From positions 12,685,016 through 12,749,015 of the forward strand of contig OV121098.1 in assembly GCA_921293015.1 (NCBI GenBank): a stretch of 64,000 nucleotides of DNA. Direction: 5' to 3'. Position numbers and translations under genes: made by a program. Source of the DNA: Phorcus lineatus. Its lineage: Eukaryota > Mollusca > Gastropoda > Trochida > Trochidae. Under the pieces are notes generated by a model, which searched no databases, was not told the DNA's origin, and worked only from the letters and a program-made list of their open reading frames with translations. Below are positions 10,927 to 24,473 of this stretch, one piece after another. Each line of letters opens with the position of its first letter. Position 1 is the first letter of the stretch.

Positions 10927-12990
10927 TTTATGTATAGAAGGTACTAATTTTATGCACAGCTTGAGATGAGAGAATTGGAGAGACGGAGGGATGAACGGCA
11001 GTCAGAAAGACGAATACATCAAGAAATAGAGCGGAAGACGGTAATTTTGAGGAGATAGCAAGGCAAAAGAGACAGAAATTGATGACATGACATGGACTGT
11101 AACGTCGAAGGTATATACAGACACAGACGTAATCACAAGAACAGTTCAATAGTTCCACTGCAATCCTTGTTATCAAAATAAAGAGTACTTCTAACTTTGA
11201 AACATTATCAATTAACCACAGATAAGCTCACAACGGTATTTTACTTTATGTTTCTTAAAGTTAGGACTGCAGTTTAACATTTGATTTGAATATAACAACA
11301 AAATTACAATTATGTAAAATCGAAAATTGTTCTTTCACGTCAAGGTACTCACCACACCCTCTACATATACCAAATGGTCACACGAGAGAACACGAGAAGA
11401 ACATTTGACGTATCACGCATGTAAACAAACCCCTTCGTCTCACCCACCCCTCTCTCTCACCCACCCCTCTCTCTCACCCACTCTACCTCTTGTCTTCGTG
11501 ATATATAATAGTCCAATGGAAAACCTGATACGGACTCTCACAAAATCCGTACAGTATTTGTCTTGTCTCCGTTTTTTTCAGAACAAAAGGATATGAACGT
11601 TCGTGACAGAACGTCAATGTCCAAACTTCGCGCAGTGTTTGCTTGTGTTTACCTTCTGGAGGCGACATCTATTCCACCCTGTTAATGTCACGATCAAGCT
11701 CCTTGCACCGCATGGTAGTATGACATGTTTAAAAGGTTGTGTATGGCAGCGTGAATATAAGTATATACTCGAATATGATGTGACCCCGATAAACTGAGTG
11801 TTTTCTTTGCTAAATATAAATGTCGATTTTGTACTGTCTAGTCAATATTTCAAGAACATTCAATACATTTTTTTGTTAAGTTCTTTTTTTAAAGAATCCT
11901 ATCTTTTTCAGTTTTCCTGGAAATAATCAGTTCAAACAAATGTAGCCTAACATTGCCCTACCTACCTACCGAAATAGCTACATGCCATTCAAGTCATTAT
12001 TTTTGCAATCTTTATCGCTTATTGTCCTGTAGGAAAATTCAACAATAGAAAATAGTTTGTCCTTAAAATACTTCACATTGAGTTATGACAAGAATCTACA
12101 TAGTGATATAGCAACGTAAACTAAATACAACAGTTTAATACTTTGGAAGATAAAAACGTAAATGAATAATACATTTCAAAAATGAAAACGACTTTTAAAT
12201 GACCCTGATCTGACTATCGTGTTTCCATCCAACGTAAAACAAAAGTCAATTTTAGAGAACTATTTTTATTTTGGAGACGACGCACTTGATCCAGTAGCAA
12301 ATGGTTATCACAGGTTTGTGTGTCTCCGTGACCCGAAGTCAGCGTGACCATTTATGTTTCCAGCCAGAATGAATAGGTCAAATGGTTAAGTGCAAACAAC
12401 GATTGGGTCGTTAAAATATTACTGTCGTTCTCTCATCGTAGCTTTTTTTCCTACTTTCTCAGATACCATGTACAAATTCCTTCACAATCATAATTTCAGT
12501 GTCTCGAAAATTATGAATTCGCTATACATTGGACGTTGAAATAAGACAAATCTGATGGACTAAATATCCTAATAACAACAACCTTCAGGTAGAAGTCTAA
12601 TAGAAATTAAATAATATACATACGTCAATCCATACGATTTCAACAATGTTCCGTCCAGGCATGGTAAAGGCTTGCGAAGTGCGACTGAATGAACCCTTTT
12701 GTTTATCGCCAAGTTTCTCTGATCTATCGACATATACCGATGTTTCCATGGCAAACTATGATAAGGAATTGGGGGTCGTGTAGTTACCCTCTGGTGTGTC
12801 ATAAAGGTTACACCCTATCCTGCCACTAAACAGCGGGTTATCAGTCATCAAAAAGCAATAACGCTAAAGACCATTTCCGCATGTCTGTATGTGATCATTT
12901 AGTTCTGACCATTCAAATTTTTAATGCAAATAAAATTACGTTCTTACTTTCTTCATTACCAAGTCTGCACATACATACAAATTATTAAAC
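10927..12990. other. No gene seen
   Basis: Only short frames. A 17-bp array (11439-11485) is listed separately. Confidence 0.5.
11439..11485 (+). repeat. 17-bp tandem repeat, about 2.7 copies
   Basis: The unit CTCACCCACCCCTCTCT is repeated head to tail. Confidence 0.85.
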
Positions 12991-12991
12991 G

Positions 12992-13013
12992 AGTGAGTGA
13001 GTGAGTGAGTGAG
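12992..13013 (+). repeat. (GAGT)n microsatellite
   Basis: Five GAGT units. A similar run occurs at 53764-53777 beside a conserved TTGTTGTTTAGCGTC word, a motif style often seen in gastropod repeats. Confidence 0.9.
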
Positions 13014-14925
13014 TTGGGGTAAACGATGAAATGGGTCTATTTCACTTCGATTTGACGAGGTAAATAACACAACAATTTCGAGTTTCGTAAGGTCATTTGG
13101 CACGCATCCGAGTGTTAAAATTTTCTATCGCCGATTTTGAACAGCTTGAACTTGAAAAAAATGGGCCTGCCACCCTACACAACCAGCTGCAATGATGTCA
13201 CTTACAAGTGTTTAATGACCTCAGAGACAAGATACGGGTACTTGAGCTGAAACAGTTGTTGCCAGGTAAAAACCTATAGAGCACATGTGCACATATAAAA
13301 AATATGTCATCATTGACACATGTTTGACCGTATATGTTATAGATATACGTCTGTAGCGTTAATGTTAGATGTCAGTGATAGGGTAAGTGAACGTATTTTG
13401 AATTTCAATCTAAATCACTGAATAAAGGTAGATCTAAAAATGACTTGCACTCCAGTTTGTTCAAGTTTTACAACTATTTATAGTTGCTGCCATTAATTTT
13501 GAGTTTAATTTCATTTTTTTTGCTGTATTGACGTAATTGGATGTACATGCAGCGGGTACATTAAATATAGACAATGTTCCTCGAAGAACCATTTTCATCA
13601 ATGCGTTGATATGCTGGTATCACACGAGCATAAACCGAGAGCGGTAAAAACATTTTAGATGTACACACTAACAAGAGCTTTTAAATGCAGTGGTATTGCA
13701 ATAAGTTGATATCGCATTATCGCATTAGATTGCATTATCGCATCTAAATTCCTAACTATTTTAACGTAATTATTCTTTTTGATGAGTATATGTTAATACA
13801 TACAAACCCCAAACGATCTTTCTGTGTCCTCCTACGATATGTATACATACATATAATTCAAAATTTGCATTATGTGTTACTTTTTGAGCACTTGAATGAA
13901 TCAGTAATGAATATGATAATAAGATAGCTTCTCTATGACTACTTTACATTTTGCAAGCATGAAAGAATTTCATAAATTAATAATTTACGTTCATAAAAGT
14001 TAAACTTTCAATACAAAATGTGACCTTCAACTATTTGCACCTTGGGCCCTGCCTGTTTTCAATTACTAATTTTGTACCACAATAACATAATATAATGTCA
14101 ACCTAATTACACCTTACATACTGAATATATTCACAAATTCAAAGTGCGCAACCATTTAAAAAACGAGTTATTCTATGAAAAATATATTTATGATTGTCGT
14201 TTAACAAACCTGCAAGCTAATTGTACCTAGCTTACTAAATGTACATGTAAACACAATTTCAATTTCAAGATTATTTGAAAAAGACGAATAAATGTGTATT
14301 ACGCCCTTGTGAATATAACAACCATAATAATCAGTGCCTCAACGTGTTTTAAATCATATACCATGAACTTGTATTGTTGTTCCTTATATTTCTCTACAAA
14401 ATGTTAAAGATATCCTTTTTGCGTTTCTTTTTTTGAAGAGTATATAACAACCATATGATGTCTGACCTGAAAAAACATAAATATGCAGTAGAACATCACA
14501 CGGTATACAATTACTCAGTCATATGTACACTGCTTATAATGCTTCACTCCTTTTGATATATTTACCTCTGACGTCACGATCAGGTATCCAGATGGCATTA
14601 TCCGTTGATACCATCTCAATTGGTATGTTATATTTTTCAAATAGCAGTTGTTTACTGCACTGAACAAATTTGACAGATTACACATGCAACTCTCCTATCG
14701 AATATTACGACATTCAGTTAAAGAGTAAAAAGAGTTATGTGTCTACATACAAAATTAGAATTGACAACAATAATGATGATGATAAAGTTATTCTATTACT
14801 GTTTTTTAAATGAATTTCACATCTAAAACTTTTGATAAAGTTTTCAATGTTGAATATGATGGCATTTTGAAGCTTAAAACAGATCATATGACGCCGTGCT
14901 GATAATAAGAGATAATAAGTAATAA
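13014..14925. other. No gene seen
   Basis: AT-rich with no coding character. Confidence 0.5.
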
Positions 14926-14990
14926 GTAACTTATACATTGTGTTGCTAATGGTATAACGTTAACCATTAGCAACACAATATATAAGTTAC
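14926..14990. repeat. Nearly perfect hairpin, 28-bp arms
   Basis: Arm 14926-14953 and arm 14963-14990 are reverse complements except at one position. The nine-base centre contains the palindrome TAACGTTA. No flanking target duplication is obvious. Confidence 0.9.
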
Positions 14991-16030
14991 CCTACTGATC
15001 ACTATGTTGTGAAACCGGTTGATAAAAAACAACAGCACACAACGTTTAATCCTACATGAACTTTTTCTCCTAAATGAAAACTGCATATATATATATCACC
15101 TTAAAGAGTTGAATTAATTTGGTATTTTATACATACATATAAAACACTCATATCAAACATGAAACGCCATTTCAGTGTCTTGTGACATGTTGTCCCTTAT
15201 ATAAACTAGCTGATAACGATGTTCTCTTAACCTTTTTTTTATTCATTTATTGTTTTGATCTTGTACTGAAGTTTTCCTAGTTGAATAGTAACATTTTGAT
15301 AAACGTCTTTTTGTTAATTAAATTGCTTATTCTGGTTATATTAGTTATCTCTTATTGACATGACTCATGCCATTTTGAGGTTATCATTGTTGTTATTCGA
15401 GTCACACTGTAATAGTACAGATGTAGTATTACAAATTCTTGCACTTTTTCGGTTCGAGCCACTCGTGGGATCCCTGTGCCTGATTATTGAATATAGATAG
15501 TTAAACTATCGTTAGTTCCTTCCTACTCAATTCGTGCAACACATACAAAGTTATGTGCTGTAAAAGAAGAAGAAAATCTATAAAGGTCATGTATCTCAAT
15601 AAGTGCATAACAAAAAGGTGGTTTTCATAAAAGTATATCTCTACGGTTATGCGCTATTAATAGATTATGGGCCATTGGGTTGGTCCTGTATCCCACGGGG
15701 CAATTTGCATTTCTTTTGTCGCTAAGTATATCATCTGTCTCTATGCATAACGGTCCTGCTCAGCGGCTCTGTGTAGGGTGTATATTTCCCAAGGGAGTTG
15801 ACAGTGGGGTCACTCACAAAAGGTAACAACTACGGGTAGGTAGCTCTATTAAGATTGCGTTCATTGCCAGACTGGGGTGAAGTGGATAATACTTGCCCTA
15901 AGGCATAATCAGCAAAGTATAAAGAAAAGTGTTTATTTTGATGTACAATTCTACCAGCAGATATCGTAACAGCGTTATCCAGATATCTAATTGAATGATT
16001 GATACAGGGCGTGTTCTAACTTCTGTACAT
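14991..16030. other. No gene seen
   Basis: No coding character. Confidence 0.5.
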
Positions 16031-16032
16031 AT

Positions 16033-16370
16033 ATGTTGTCACTTTTACATATGCATTTTGTCACTTTTACATATACATCTTGTCACTTTTACACATGCGT
16101 ATGTCACTTCTTATCCATTTTGTCACTCCTGCACATGCGTGTTGTCACTTTTACAAATGAATATTGTCACTTCTTAACATCCATTTTGTCACTTCTGCAC
16201 ATGCGGGTTTTCCCTTTTACACATGCATTTGTCACTTTAACCAATGAATCTTGTCACAATTACACATGCGTATTGCCTCTTCCTGTCATCTATGTTAATA
16301 CTTCTCAACATGCATGCTGTCACTTTTACACATCGTGTTTTCAGTTCTATACATGCATGCTGTCACAAAA
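16033..16370 (+). repeat. Degenerate minisatellite, unit about 22 bp
   Basis: Units close to TTGTCACTTTTACACATGCG recur about 15 times with substitutions and small indels. The frames open across it are a by-product of the repeat. Confidence 0.85.
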
Positions 16371-16374
16371 GCTG

Positions 16375-19354
16375 TCTGATATTTGATAATTAAGATACCT
16401 AGAACTAAAGAAATATGTATAACGTACTCCTACAGAACGTAAACAATATCAGACTAGAGATGAATGGACCTTCTACCGGCTATACATACTTACGCCATAC
16501 GCTCTTATGCAGATTCCCATATAGTACAAATGGTAGTATGGTCTATTAGTTCTGTGACCCAGGGTGATTGTTTGTAGAATGTTTTTTCACTCTACTGGCA
16601 CCGATTGGCTTTGTTACAATTTTCTTTTTACAAAGAATGTTTAATTTAAAATTCCAAATCCAAAGCAATTTGATAAATCAAATGTGACATATAATCGTGT
16701 ATTATTGGCATATGAGTAAAATCATAATTTTCCCTTCGAAAAGCGTTTCAACGAAAATACCCCCATAGAACTGCCGCTTAAAGGCGACAAGCAACGACTT
16801 CACGGGTGGGTGGCTGCAAAAGTTAAGCACACACTGTACTAAATGATACAACCAATTGTTTAACGACATTCCAGTTTATTGGACCTTGACGTCTTACGCC
16901 AGCCTCGGTAATACGTGACGTCACAAATGAGTCGTTTCTGTAACAATAATCAGTTCTCTAAACCAGGTCTTTGTGGTAACTTTTTCACAATAGGCATCAG
17001 TAAACAATTAACCCAGCACGTGCAGCCTCTTGATATTTTGTTTCAACCCAATTTAGCGCATTTTCTCAGGGAAACAATTTGATCGTATGAAAAACAAAAC
17101 ATATGTTAAAAATTTAGGCATTTTCTGTCATTCTTTGGATTTCTTAGATCAAAACGTGAAAAACGTGCCACAGTTTCTATAACATAATTGTCCTCCAATG
17201 TAAATGCTGCCTTTAAAAACGGCGAGTAATAACGGATCCAACTACGAAGTTTTTCTAGTAAATTCATTTCTCTATAAAAGTTTTCTGCTAACAAATAGAT
17301 GTTACGATATTGACATGAGTCACTGACTGTGGGCCGATCATTTTCTATTTGCTTACTGAAACCGACTTGATTGGTTCATATCGGTGATATTTTAATCTCT
17401 GTACTTTTGTTCAAGGTAAGTCGAAAACAAAAAGAATTTAACATATTCGCCATAAGAGGTCAAAATCTTTGTCAACGGTTCAGTAAATGTACTGACTTTT
17501 AACACACACTATACATGCTTTTGCTATTTGTCAACAACCTCTATTAGAATGGGAAACACATATATCAAAAACATTAATTTCTTATCGATGTGAACATTTG
17601 TCAGACATTTCAATGAACATGAAAGGTATTACTATTTAGACAGCTTTTAAGATAAAGTGACGCACGGTAGTGTACTCATTTCACTTATTGACAAAGAAAT
17701 ATATTTGATAATACATCTTTATGTTAAATATAGAATACATCTTTCAAAGCTCTTTGTAATTTCGACATACACGAGAGGCTTAGTGTTAGTCACGAGTTCA
17801 CTTAAGCCCTTGACTCACAACATCGTGTTGCCCTCTTCGCCTCTGTCACGTTTGTTCATCCTGCTCTTCATAATAAAGATACTACAAGAGCGTTTATTTA
17901 TTTATTATTTATGGTCACTCGGTAAAGTTAGCTAACGAGCGAAGCAATTTGAACACAATTGAAATTTAATGTTTCCCTGAAATACGGGATTTTACTTAAA
18001 AAGTTGGATCTTCTCACAACATTCAATATTTCTATATTTTCAATAAAGTCACATTTGGATATTTATTATTGGTTTAATAGGTTGCCAGTATGAAACTGAC
18101 TCAAAACCCCACAAACTTTTACTATTACTGTGTAAATATCATGGAGAACAATTACTGTTTCTTTACGATTAGAATGTTATGCCAACAAATGAAAGTAATA
18201 ACAAACCACAGGTCTCGCAACAGCGTATAATAACAACGTAAATATATCACCAGCAGTTTCGTATTCCAAATATACGGTGAATCAAACACTCAAAACTTTA
18301 TAATCTTGTCAAACAAAACTCAAATTTTGAGTAAAGATTAAAGAAAACCCCACCTCATATGTATGTATTCTTAGGTCTTTTGTACCAGGGTAAAAGCTTA
18401 ACAACGGCTTGACAGACCCATTAATTGGTGTGACCCGACCATTTGCTATGTCCCCATTGTTGACTGTATGATGATATCTGACCGTTAACTTGAAAATCTT
18501 AGCTTAAGTTAATATTAATTGACTAACATAACCCGTTAGTCCAGTCTCCGTTAAAAATCGTCAATAACAGAAAACCCCAACAACATATTATCTAAACTAT
18601 CCAAACCAGTCGAGAGAAGGGGAACTTGATCCTACCGCTCTCTTCAATCGACCCGTACAATGTATATAGCAAACAAAAGAAATTCATCTTTGAAAATTAT
18701 ATAAATGGTCAATAAATCTTCACAATTACTAAGATGACGGTAGTATTTATCTAGAGGTATTTACCTACCTCAAACGTGAAGCGTATATTCCCTTGTATGC
18801 CCGGAGTCACGATCGTCCATGATTTTTACTGAAACCCGTTTCCACCCGAGTAGCCATATGGGTCAGAGCTGTGGGTGAGGGTCCACATGGGGGCGAATGG
18901 TGTCACTTGCATTTCAGACAGAGGCGGAATTAGCCCAGGAAACATTATGCATACGATTTTCGAACAAAAGGTCAAAACCTTGCGTTCGAATCCATCCAGG
19001 ACCTCTGCAACCTTGTTTGCTGTAAAAACGTTGCTATTTTAAGTGCATTTTATGGTAGCAAAATGCTGAAAAACAGTAAGATGTATGCAAGTTGCAATTA
19101 AATCAATCAACTGAGTGAAAAAGGCATGTGACAGAGCATTTTTCTTATGCATTTAAACCTGTTACAAAACGTATTCACTTAATCAAATCAAACTATCAAC
19201 TTGCACTTAAATATTGTGATATATCGCTATATCCAAGTACTTATAACACTCAAGTATCATATATTGTGCGCTTTCTCAAGCTATTGGTACAGAACTTCTC
19301 CTTTTCCTTGCTATGAATATTAACAGCAGCGTGAGGTTTCAATTTGAAATTTAC
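16375..19354. other. No gene seen
   Basis: Several short frames, none with recognisable domains or splice context. Confidence 0.45.
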
Positions 19355-19695
19355 TCGCTATCAATCCAGTATAACATGTATATGAGTTTCAAACGCAATA
19401 GGTTTATCTCCATTCTACCATGACGATTGAAATGCTGAACTCTTCTGAACTTTCCTAGCGAAATTCACATTGTAAAAGGCTCTGACGTCAGGGGACAAAA
19501 ATGAACTTGTCTGTATCGGGAATTTTTCGTCTTAGTACTGAAAAAATAAATCAAACTGTTAACATAGTTAAATCTAATACTGCATGTTCACGAACTGATT
19601 TTGTCATAGCACGTGGTACAAATTGTTTTAATGGTTTAAAAAAAATTGTTTTGATAGCAAACAAAGACCGCAAAATCCATATGGAGCAAAAATAT
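19355..19695 (+). mobile_element. MITE family M2, copy lacking the right end
   Basis: It starts TCGCTATCAATCCAGTATAA and matches 24474-24910 through CTGTATCGGG, CTGCATGTTCAC and GTTTTGTCATAG words. The right inverted end is missing. Confidence 0.65.
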
Positions 19696-20159
19696 TACTC
19701 TAACATTAAACCACTTTGACGTCGTTGAAGGATTATGACGTCAGACAATTTTAACATTACTAAGTTGCAAAATTTGTAAAATTTCCGGGATTAAATGTTA
19801 TTCAACATCTAATTAACATCAACATGAACAGATGGTGCGACATGTGCAGAATTATGGAAGCGGATGTATGCTCGTAATTCGCAAGTTGTAACATGTCGTT
19901 CTCAACCATGACAAGTCCAAGTATGCAAACCTAACATTTCAATCCTGTAAAAATCAACTTGCTGTTCTCAACTTTACAAAGTTCAAATGTAATTCTAGAA
20001 ATGTCAAGGTCGAAACTATTTTTTTTATTTCAAATAAGAGGGATATACACATTTAGCAATGACACAAGTTACGTTTTACAAATGGTAAATGTACTTAGTA
20101 CTTACTGGATAGCTTGTAATTATAAATAGAAAAAAACTGTTTCAGTAATTGGACTCTCA

Positions 20160-20430
20160 GTGTTAGAAATATCTGCGGAACTGGAACATCAGATCATAAC
20201 GCTCGCGAAGTCCTGTTACAACGTTTTACTGCCACAAGTGTTACCCTTTCATCAAAGACAATGGGTACAGCTGAAGTACCAGCATGGCACTGCAGGGTCG
20301 CACATTGCGCGTGTTGAAAACTACTTCTTTGTGCACCAAAACATCAGAACTCTCCCATAGCTGGCCGTTTCTCCAGATCTCAACCCTATTGAACATGATT
20401 TTGATGGGATGGATTATAGTGACCATTAAT
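20160..20430 (+). mobile_element. Tc1-like transposase remnant, C-terminal part
   Basis: The frame reads a decayed ARPHTARV-type stretch (HGTAGSHIARVENYF), then RTLP, a stop codon, and LAVSPDLNPIEHDFDGMD. The SPDLNPIEH motif carries the last catalytic acid of Tc1 transposases. The N-terminal part is not found nearby. Confidence 0.75.
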
Positions 20431-20472
20431 AGGTTTAAGTCTTGATCAAACTACTCTTCCCCTTGAAATTCT

Positions 20473-20530
20473 GGGGGCGGGTTAGCGCTGGTTCGGCTAC
20501 GGATCAAGAGGTTCGTGATTCGAATCCCGT
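20473..20530 (+). mobile_element. tRNA-like SINE head, solitary
   Basis: GCGGGTTAGCGCTGGTTCGG and GGTTCGTGATTCGAATCCCG match the tRNA-derived head of the SINE at 35866-36184, including the A-box-like and B-box-like words. The usual SINE body does not follow. Confidence 0.6.
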
Positions 20531-22616
20531 ACAGAAATATACTTACAGGCAATACCATCCATTGTTCTCTGTCTCTCCCCCCCCACCCCCCACAATCCAT
20601 CTCAACCCCACGTCCGCCCCAAATTGGCGTAATCATTCAAATCAGCGTAATAAAGATTAGTTGACCGTTTGTCGAAATAATAAAAAATGAATGATAACCT
20701 TCCTTCGACACTTTTGTTATCATTTAAATCAACGTAATCATAGTAAGCTGAATAGATAAAATATTGCCCAAATTCAAAAGTCTCTACTCCTGTTTCTGAA
20801 AGAAATGTAGAATAGTAATACGTTGTTTATGGTTAATGACTTTACTTTGTGATTCTACTTAGACATATAATGCTGCAATGAAACACGAACTATGTTTTTA
20901 CGTTAAACGTTCTTGTGAGTGCATGAAGGTCAAGGACGTCTCCCTGCGATGTCATTGTAAGTGTGATGCTAAGTATTTCTACAATACAATAAAAAGGTTA
21001 GGCCAATTTGGATCACCTTGTCTGCATCCATTGATAATTCGTAACAACTACTGCAGGGGCCATTGGCAGGAACAGATACCTTCATGTATGTATAAAATGT
21101 GCTGATCATAACCACGATACTTGCACGATATACTGCCGGGATTACTTTCTTAGAATTTCCCCTCTTTCGTATTCCAGCTATACCTTCGACTTTAGGGACG
21201 TGAGGTTAACACGATATCATTTCTGTCGATTACTAAATTTACATGATTGGTGCAAAATAAACTCATTTCGTTCGGAAACATAATCATAATGTTACAAATA
21301 AAAGCAGTTGAATTTAAATATAAAAATATGTTTACGCAAATGTGGCCTGTTTAAGCCGCGCTTCCACACCTCACCGGGTCAGGGCCACTATCATCCAGGC
21401 TTTCAACGATGCAAACATCATGTGCATATCAGGCAACAATAAAGAGACCAGTGAGAGAAGGTTCAAGAGAATTACTTGACAGATTACCCAGTTTCAAGTC
21501 ACCTCCTCCTATGCACATGGAAGAGTGATGCGGCATGTATTCTCCTTGAATCGACAGTTTCGATGATGTGGCAATTGTTGTTAATTAGAATCTGTCATAT
21601 GAAAATGTCTAATATCTGTCGACCAGCAACTGGCATTCTGTTTCGAGGCACATTTAATAACTGCACCGCTGCTTATCGAATTACAAAGAAAAGTGCGCAG
21701 ATGTTTCCAATAGAATTTAAGGAATTATGTAGTAAAGCCATCAGGTCTTTGACTTTTGTCGTTTGTCATTTGTTTTAACTCCCCTTCCAGGTTAACGGCT
21801 TCTTCATAAGAAAGCTTGGCAATGTTTATGATTGTTTGAGTTTTCGATCGTATGAGCATTCCTTGTACCTTACGGGTGTTTCGTATAGATTGATTCGAAC
21901 TTCATTAATTTCATTCAAGAATCTCTCTTTTTCAAAAGGCTCATCGGTTTCATCCAATCTAAAAGTAGTGTATCTACATATTAATACCACGTATCAATGA
22001 CTTATTAAACTTTCATAATCCCTTTCCAAGCAAATGTTAATGTCAATTCTGTTATAGAATGATCAGATTCAATACTAGGTTTGATAATACAATTCTGTCC
22101 TGATGGCATCATATCATGTGATATGAGGAAAAATGTCAAGTCTCGCTCGTTTAAAATGTGTATGTTGCCGCCTTGTACATGTATATCATTTTATTCACAC
22201 CTAGGATCTTCAAGATAAAAAATATCCATTGATTCGAGCACCTTGTCTCTAGACTTTTGATTATTACTTATCTTGTAATCATACGTATTTTAATTCTGCT
22301 TTAGCACTAGTTTCCAATCTCCAATATGGATATTTCATCACTATCGAAATCTTCTACCATTTTTCTTTTCTTTTTTCTTTTCTTCTTCTTCGAGATGTTC
22401 AGATTTTTTTATTTTTGCATTAAAGACAATTATAGTGGCATTTCAATGTGGAGAGAATACTGACCACAAAAGTTAAAGCCTGTTTAGAAGTAAATAACTT
22501 CCGGACATGGTCCAAAATGAGTAAATGAAACATTTCTGTTGTCAATTGAATAAAGAAAAACGTTTGTACAGGTAGAAGCATCCTACGTTAAGAGATGCTT
22601 CCAACCAAACATTAAC
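20531..22616. other. No gene established
   Basis: It contains a poly-C run near 20577 and a Cys-rich 75-codon frame at 20878-21105 that is treated as a finding only. Confidence 0.4.
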
Positions 22617-22975
22617 ACATTCTCTCCCGACATAGTTTCTTCTGTCATAACTTCATATAGAAACTCTATCTTTATACGAAGGTTTCTTGGGCTTCCAGCA
22701 GTTTCCCTACCGGTGCAATATTGCGATTTCAACTACCTGGCAATATTTCAGCCAATAAAAACACCGAAGGTATGAAGAACATATTTTTTGTCACCCAGGC
22801 CTATAGAAAGATGCAGTCACAAAATGAGGGGTAAGTGTTCTGTAAAGATGACTCAAAGTGCATGGTGCATATTCGAATAAAGTTTAGCTGTTGGAAAGCT
22901 TACGGAAATAACTTAGGCGATTTGAAGGATAACTTTTGAAACGGCGTCGCTAATTGCATAACTAACTTTGAATGC
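22617..22975 (+). mobile_element. MITE family M1, copy A (right end missing)
   Basis: It starts CATTCTCTCCCGACATAG and shares the internal words CAATATTTCAGCCA, AAACACCG and TTTTGAAACGGCGTCGC with the copies at 28742, 34708 and 61616. Confidence 0.7.
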
Positions 22976-24473
22976 ATTAAATGTTAAAAGAGAGAGCTGT
23001 ATAGCTCATTAGAAGCGAAATATCTTCCAAAATAAGTGATCACGCAATGAAAATAAACACTACGGGAACGAAATAAGATTAACAAAAGCGTTTGCATGTT
23101 TAAACTTGGAAAACGAAGTGAAGCTATAAAGAAATGCTTTCTTATTTGGTAGATAAGTACACAGGTTGCACAGAGTGTCACACTAGTAGTATATCCATGC
23201 ATATCGCACATTCACGTGTTGTGTCCATGGTTAGTTACTACCGTGAATCTGAACCATGGATGATCGTACTAATGATGCTTGAGACGTATCTTAGAAGGTA
23301 AGTACTTGCATCGATTAAGATAATCAATTACCTAAAGCCTGAGTATCGAAAAGTTTTTGTCGAAGTCATATATCTAAACATGCTTATGACTACTAATGTC
23401 TGTCAAACGAAATCTTGTCTGAAGCTTTCATTCTCGCATATTGCTCGGTACTTTCTGTACAAGATTGCCCGCTTTTCTATGGGAAATCTGTGCGGGTAGA
23501 GATGCATTAAATACACTTCCCCTGTCCGCATTGATAAAGAACTAGAATGTGTATTTCACCAGTCTTCACATTTGGCGCTCTCATGGTACAAAGTCACATT
23601 ACTCACTAAAATATACCAATGTCAAATTACTCACATGAGCTTGTATCAGAATTATTTCAGAACCTCGCTTTGCTTTTCCTTAGATTTAAGTTAATTTTTT
23701 CATCTTCTTTAGATTCGTCTACAGTAACAATACATCCAATAGTGATTGGGTGTGTAATTTCCAATTTTTTTTTATTCGTCTTCATTAACATTACATGTAG
23801 TAGTGACAGAGTTATTATTCACATATTCAACCACCATCTTGTTCAATGATACATGGTGTCGTTGTTTTTTTCTCAATTATTTAAATTTTCTATTTTCCAT
23901 ACCAATCACTTCGATGATTGGTGTATATCACTTCGTCATCAAACTGAATACCTTTACAGACAGCTGTATTTTGTACACTTCAGGCGTCCCAGCAGAATTC
24001 TCGAAAATACACTTAGATCGACTTAGATTATCAAAGTCAAAGCAAGTCATTACCAAACATCATCAACCGTAGTCGTAGTGGAAATATTCAAGCATCAGGC
24101 AAAAACCACTGGCAGCTATTCTGGTGTGAATCATTTGAGGTTGGGAAATTGAATCGCGTGGCTTACCCGATCATGATAAGTTCTTCTTAAAACTGCTTCT
24201 TTTGATTTTTGAAACATTTCCTTGCAATTGGAAGCGGTTTTTTTATTTGAGTGATCACACTATTTATCTAAGAAATCGTGCAAATGCATTTTACTGCATT
24301 TGAAAGTATTTCCTGACTTAACTTATAATTGCATATTTTATGAGAGCGCTCCATCTCTTTGAAGAAAAAGTTATTTGTCGTTTAAAACCTTCAACTCATT
24401 TATATGGGTTTGCATGTTCTTTGGTGATTCATTTTATTCATTTAGCTGCGTTCGGTTTCAATTTAAAATTTAC

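Noticed and set aside
12569-12802. A 77-codon minus-strand frame starting MTHQRVTTRPP
   Set aside because: No domain, no signal peptide and no splice evidence.
17106-17294. A minus-strand 62-codon frame (YREMNLLEKLRSWIRYYS...) with protein-like composition
   Set aside because: No recognised family, no clear splice signals in phase and no paralogue in the window. Could be an exon but cannot be supported.
18930-19005. Possible tRNA-like promoter words (AATTAGCCCAGG and GCGTTCGAATCC)
   Set aside because: Spacing and surrounding sequence do not form a tRNA or match the SINE family here.
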